From NCBI GenBank assembly GCA_964611895.1, contig CAZTDN010000004.1:68058-132057 (forward strand): 64,000 nucleotides of DNA. Reading direction: 5' to 3'. Of the stretch, positions 61,144 through 64,000 are shown in pieces. Both the position numbers and the translations under genes were made by a program. This DNA comes from JAIEOG01 sp964611895 (GTDB lineage Bacteria > Bdellovibrionota > FAC87 > UBA2466). Positions within the stretch are counted from its first letter, which is position 1. Each line of letters begins with the position of its first letter. The notes beneath the pieces were generated by a model. The model worked only from the letters and a program-made list of their open reading frames with translations. It did no database searches and was not told the origin of the DNA.

Positions 61144-62281
61144 TTATTTCCCTTCCCGTTTGGCGAGTAAGTAGCTCTCAATAAAGGGCTGCAGCGAACC
61201 ATCCAGCACCGGCAGGACATCAGCTGTCTCGAAATCGGTTCGGTGATCTTTGATCATCCGATAGGGGTGCAAGACATAGGATCGGATTTGGCTACCCCAG
61301 GCAATGTCAGCCTTTGCGTCTTCGACGATATTGGCTGCTTGTCGCTTCAGCTCCATTTCATGCTCGTAAAGCCGGGCTTTGAGGATCTTCATCGCCATGG
61401 CGCGGTTTTGGTGTTGGGATCGTTCGTTTTGGCACGTGACCACGATGTTCGTGGGAAGGTGGGTAATGCGCACTGCGGAGTCGGTTTTATTCACCTTCTG
61501 TCCGCCCGCGCCCCCTGCTCGGTACGTATCCACTCGAATGTCTTTGTCTTCTACTTTGATTTCGATTTCTTCTTCTATATCGGGATAAACGAAAACCGAT
61601 GCAAAAGACGTGTGCCGGCGCGCATTCGAATCAAATGGAGAAATGCGCACCAATCGGTGCACGCCAATTTCGGCCTTGAGAAAGCCGTACGCATATTCTC
61701 CGCGAGCAAAAAAGGTAGCGGATTTAATTCCGGCCTCTTCCCCTTCGAGAGTATCGACTATCTGCGATTGCAACCCGCGTTGCTCACAGTAGCGAATGTA
61801 CATCCTAAAAAGCATCTGAGCCCAGTCCTGAGCCTCGGTTCCGCCCGCACCGGCGTTTATATGTACGATCGCATCAGCGCGATCATTGGGTCCACCCAAC
61901 ATTTCTTGGAGTTCCATGCGCCTTGCGGCGCTGGCTACTTGCTGGACTTCCTGGTGCAAATCCGTCAGATTTTCTTCTGAGGGTTCTTCAGCAACCAGTT
62001 CGGCCAACGCCGAAGCGTCCCCCAAACGCCGCTCCGCTTCGAAAAGCGCGTTCAGCCCTGCTTCTAGAGAGCTTTTTTCTTTGAGAATAGTTTTTGCGCG
62101 GGCCGCATCGGACCAAAAGGATTCTTGCGCAGATTGGACTTCAATTTCTTCTAAACGGCGCTGCTTGGTACTGACGTCAAAGACGCCCCCGGAGCGCGTT
62201 TAGGCGCCCTGAAAGCTCATCGCATTGGCGCTTGAGAACTTCTAGTCCGGGGATGTTTCCTGCTGCGGGTTTGTTTTCCAT
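61144..62281 (-). CDS. prfB: Peptide chain release factor 2, with programmed +1 frameshift
   Basis: Translated in two frames. Codons 1-34 run from ATG 62281 to an in-frame UGA (62179-62177). A +1 slip at CUU-UGA-C then continues from GAC at 62178 for 344 codons, giving 378 residues. The stop-recognition motif SPFDSNARRH and the peptidyl-hydrolysis motif GGQ (residues 259-261) are both intact. RF2 terminates at UGA and UAA, and its own UGA autoregulates it. An in-frame ATG at 62305 is an alternative start; neither has a clear ribosome-binding site. Reading only the second frame would wrongly shorten the protein to 293 residues. Confidence 0.96.
62176..62191 (-). other. prfB programmed frameshift signal
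   Basis: On the minus strand the codons read CGG GGG CGT CTT TGA C. The CGGGGG acts as an internal Shine-Dalgarno three nt before CTT, and TGA-C is a weak stop context. Spacing is identical to the classic E. coli AGG GGG TAT CTT TGA C site. Confidence 0.95.
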
Positions 62282-62307
62282 GGGCGACAAATTACCATCG
62301 CCCATGG
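62278..62307 (-). repeat. Perfect 10-bp inverted repeat over the prfB start
   Basis: CCATGGGCGA (62278-62287) and TCGCCCATGG (62298-62307) are exact complements around a 10-nt loop. Both in-frame ATG candidates for prfB (62281 and 62305) lie in the two arms. It starts 13 nt after the stop of the gene upstream. It may be a terminator stem without a T-run or a translational control element. Confidence 0.6.
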
Positions 62308-62320
62308 TCAACGCAAATAC

Positions 62321-62701
62321 TTAATAGCCCGCGCTCCCGTTTGCCCATCCGAAGGCGAGGGGACCGTATCGAAAGTTAAACGAAGTAAACTTTCGTGGAT
62401 ACGGACGCATATAAGGATAAGGCATGCAACCATACCCGCCATAAGCGTAAGGATTTACCGAAGTTTGGCAGTACGGCCGAGGGTAAATCGGAGGCGGATA
62501 AGGCATCGGCATCGGAGCAACCGTGCCGCAACCGTGCGAGCAGCTTGAATAGGGCATGGGCATTGGCGGAGGTACTACTGACACCCGCACGCCCACTTTA
62601 TACCCGGGGTTATAAGGCATAGGGTATTCCGCTTGGGCTTTTGAAGAGTATGCGCCCAGTCCTACAACCAAGCCGACTAAAAATAATTTCCAGTTCTTCA
62701 T
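62321..62701 (-). CDS. Small secreted Pro/Tyr/Met-rich protein
   Basis: 126 residues from the ATG at 62701 (GAGGAAGAT upstream); a longer frame to 62788 is not supported. Signal peptide (LFLVGLVVGLGAYSSKAQA), then a mature part dominated by Pro, Tyr, Met and Gly (PPPMPMPYSS, APMPMPYPPPIYPRPY, CMPYPYMRPYP) with four Cys. It ends with a beta-like segment FTSFNFRYGPLAFGWANG. It is likely an extracellular or cell-surface structural protein. Located upstream of prfB on the same strand. Confidence 0.7.
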   Translation of the reverse strand: MKNWKLFLVGLVVGLGAYSSKAQAEYPMPYNPGYKVGVRVSVVPPPMPMPYSSCSHGCGTVAPMPMPYPPPIYPRPYCQTSVNPYAYGGYGCMPYPYMRPYPRKFTSFNFRYGPLAFGWANGSAGY

Positions 62702-62888
62702 TTTATCTTCCTCAATATTCCACTCACGTCGAAACACCACGCTGGAGACAGCCCTAAGAAGAGCAAAGCTTGTGCCAGTCGGATACACTGCCTGGAGCGG
62801 CCCCAGTGACGGAAATGGTCATGACGGGTGATAACGTCTTGAACGTATTCGCTTAGTTTCTAGCGACTGAATTCCGATAAGAATACAG

Positions 62889-63575
62889 ATGCCTTCGTTT
62901 GTGTTCACATCCCTCTTCTTGTGGCAAACGCTGTGTATTCCCGCCTGTATTCTTGTCCTCAGTGCGACTGTGCTTGCCCATTTGGGTTCTGTCCGTTTGC
63001 GCAGCGTCCTTCTGGCGGTTTTTCTAAGCGTCTTTGCTTTAGTTTTTTTTCGAACCCACTCACACCAGTTCCGCAAGCTCGAACCCGCATTTGCCCAGGT
63101 ATTGGATTCCACTCGCTACACCAGCGCCATGGACAAACTCTATGTTCCTTCGCACGGAAACCGCCTGGTCAATATTCCCGAGCCGGAGCTCGCCCTATCG
63201 ATGACTTACTTTTTCTTAGGGTTGCAAAGGTACCAAATCCAAATGGCCGATTCGGTGGTAGTGCATGCGTTGGTTCCGGCGGGACTTTCGCCAAACGCAG
63301 TTTCAGATCAGATCCACAGCGAGGCGCTCCTGCTCGCACCAGTTTCGTTGAGCCACTTTACGCCGCAGGGATTAAAACAAGCCCAAAACGCCGCAAAGAC
63401 ACACCGGGCCCAAGACCTTGCCGCCTGGACCGCAACTATCGCGGCTCTGCAATCGGCTTGGAAATATTCGGTGTATGTCCTCGGGGGACTCGTTGGCTCA
63501 CTGATGTTAGTGGATTGGCTCCGCCGTAAACGGTCGCATGGCAAAGTCTTTTCCGGCGACTTCTTCGTACAATAA
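62889..63575 (+). CDS. Membrane protein of unknown function
   Basis: 228 residues with two N-terminal helices (LFLWQTLCIPACILVLSATV and SVLLAVFLSVFALVFF), a ~115-residue loop with YFFLGLQRYQIQMADSV, and a C-terminal helix (YSVYVLGGLVGSLMLVDWL) ending in a basic patch. No motif recognised. It overlaps convergent coaX by 69 nt. Confidence 0.65.
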   Translation: MPSFVFTSLFLWQTLCIPACILVLSATVLAHLGSVRLRSVLLAVFLSVFALVFFRTHSHQFRKLEPAFAQVLDSTRYTSAMDKLYVPSHGNRLVNIPEPELALSMTYFFLGLQRYQIQMADSVVVHALVPAGLSPNAVSDQIHSEALLLAPVSLSHFTPQGLKQAQNAAKTHRAQDLAAWTATIAALQSAWKYSVYVLGGLVGSLMLVDWLRRKRSHGKVFSGDFFVQ

Positions 63576-64000
63576 ACTCATCCCTTCCAAAGTGAGATCC
63601 GGAAGGATTTGACAGGGATGCGCCAGCTTGGATTCAAAACGTCCGGCCAGGCCACCCGTCAAAGCGACAAAACATTCCTTGCCAACTTCGGATTCGATTT
63701 TGGCGACTAGGCCGTCGATCAACGCGCAGTAACCATACAAAATCCCACTCTGAATGCATTCCACCGTGCTTTTTCCAACAACTCGGGGCGGAAATTCCAA
63801 ATCAATGATCGGCAGTTTAGCGGTTTTACCTCCCAAGCCCTCTGCCCCCATCCACAGACCTGGCACGATGGCTCCCCCTTGATAAATCTTGTCTTCACTG
63901 ATCAGGTCAAAGGTGGTCGCAGTTCCAAAATCCACGACGATGCATGGCAGAGGAAGTTTTCTCACCGCATAGGCGACATTGACCAGTCGATCTGCTCCGA
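63507..64000 (-). CDS. coaX: Type III pantothenate kinase (5' end beyond window)
   Basis: The frame is open to the window edge. Visible motifs, from the edge inward: GADRLVNVAYAV (pantothenate-site region, upstream of 63965), VVDFGTATTFDLI (phosphate/ATP site with the conserved Asp), GGAIVPGLWMG and LTGGLAG. These are the CoaX signature blocks. It phosphorylates pantothenate in the first step of CoA synthesis; CoaX enzymes are not feedback-inhibited by CoA. Confidence 0.93.
   Translation of the reverse strand, partial: GADRLVNVAYAVRKLPLPCIVVDFGTATTFDLISEDKIYQGGAIVPGLWMGAEGLGGKTAKLPIIDLEFPPRVVGKSTVECIQSGILYGYCALIDGLVAKIESEVGKECFVALTGGLAGRFESKLAHPCQILPDLTLEGMSLLYEEVAGKDFAMRPFTAEPIH

Noticed and set aside
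61243..61980. 245-codon plus-strand open frame over prfB
   Set aside because: Antisense to well-conserved RF2 sequence; a shadow frame.
61144..62025. prfB as a truncated or frameshifted pseudogene starting at 62025
   Set aside because: The upstream frame and UGA form the standard programmed frameshift, and the joined product has all RF2 motifs.

Overview
The window is an ordinary chromosomal stretch of a Gram-negative bacterium. The evidence is an LptD-type outer-membrane protein, several outer-membrane barrels, lipoproteins with clear lipoboxes and an NlpD-type M23 endopeptidase. It also carries three tandem short flagellins, a smg-topA-dprA neighbourhood, full-length MetH, a leucine-degradation cluster and many secreted proteins of unknown function. 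Together these fit a motile, amino-acid-consuming, Bdellovibrio-like lineage (Bdellovibrionota or a related former deltaproteobacterial group). This placement is an inference from gene content, not a phylogeny. I saw no tRNA, rRNA, IS element, prophage or CRISPR array.

Layout. 1-7.6 kb: the end of a PAS hybrid histidine kinase, a secreted unknown protein, and a complete BMP-type nucleoside ABC importer (binding protein, double ATPase, two permeases) with coupled starts. 7.8-12.9 kb: one 1715-residue secreted coiled-coil protein of unknown function. 12.9-18.6 kb (minus): metH, a MetE-core-like zinc protein coupled to it, and azlC-azlD. 18.7-22.6 kb (minus): a leucine/isovalerate-type cluster (carboxyltransferase, enoyl-CoA hydratase, HMG-CoA lyase, free biotin carrier) plus a small barrel. 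22.9-26.2 kb: three flagellins separated by non-coding DNA rich in hairpins, including a perfect 29-bp palindrome. 26.3-31.9 kb (minus): topA, smg, dprA, a LysM protein and a TPR lipoprotein. 32-37.8 kb (plus): a Cys-rich tail-anchored protein, a PmbA-like protein, ald, a GT2 glycosyltransferase and ligA. 37.8-39.5 kb (minus): pyrD and a lipoprotein.

39.5-44.8 kb (plus) is the most interesting block. It holds a LolD-type ATPase, an FtsX/LolC-type permease, a LolA-like periplasmic protein, a second FtsX/LolC-type permease and an outer-membrane barrel, mostly with overlapping starts. The five genes look like one inner-to-outer-membrane export or lipid/lipoprotein trafficking machine that I cannot match to a characterised system.

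44.8-50.7 kb: a YceI protein, a propeller lipoprotein, a polytopic membrane protein, two coupled low-complexity secreted proteins and a PilZ-like protein. 50.9-56.6 kb (plus): thiolase, lptD, a divergent RsmI-like methylase, a small anchored protein and a patatin. 56.6-64 kb: a TPR plus Omp85-like barrel, an IHF-like protein with an acidic tail, nlpD, a TraB-like secreted protein, surE, prfB with its programmed +1 frameshift, a small Pro/Tyr-rich secreted protein, a membrane protein and the end of coaX. Compact spacing, start-stop overlaps and convergent genes sharing stop regions run throughout.
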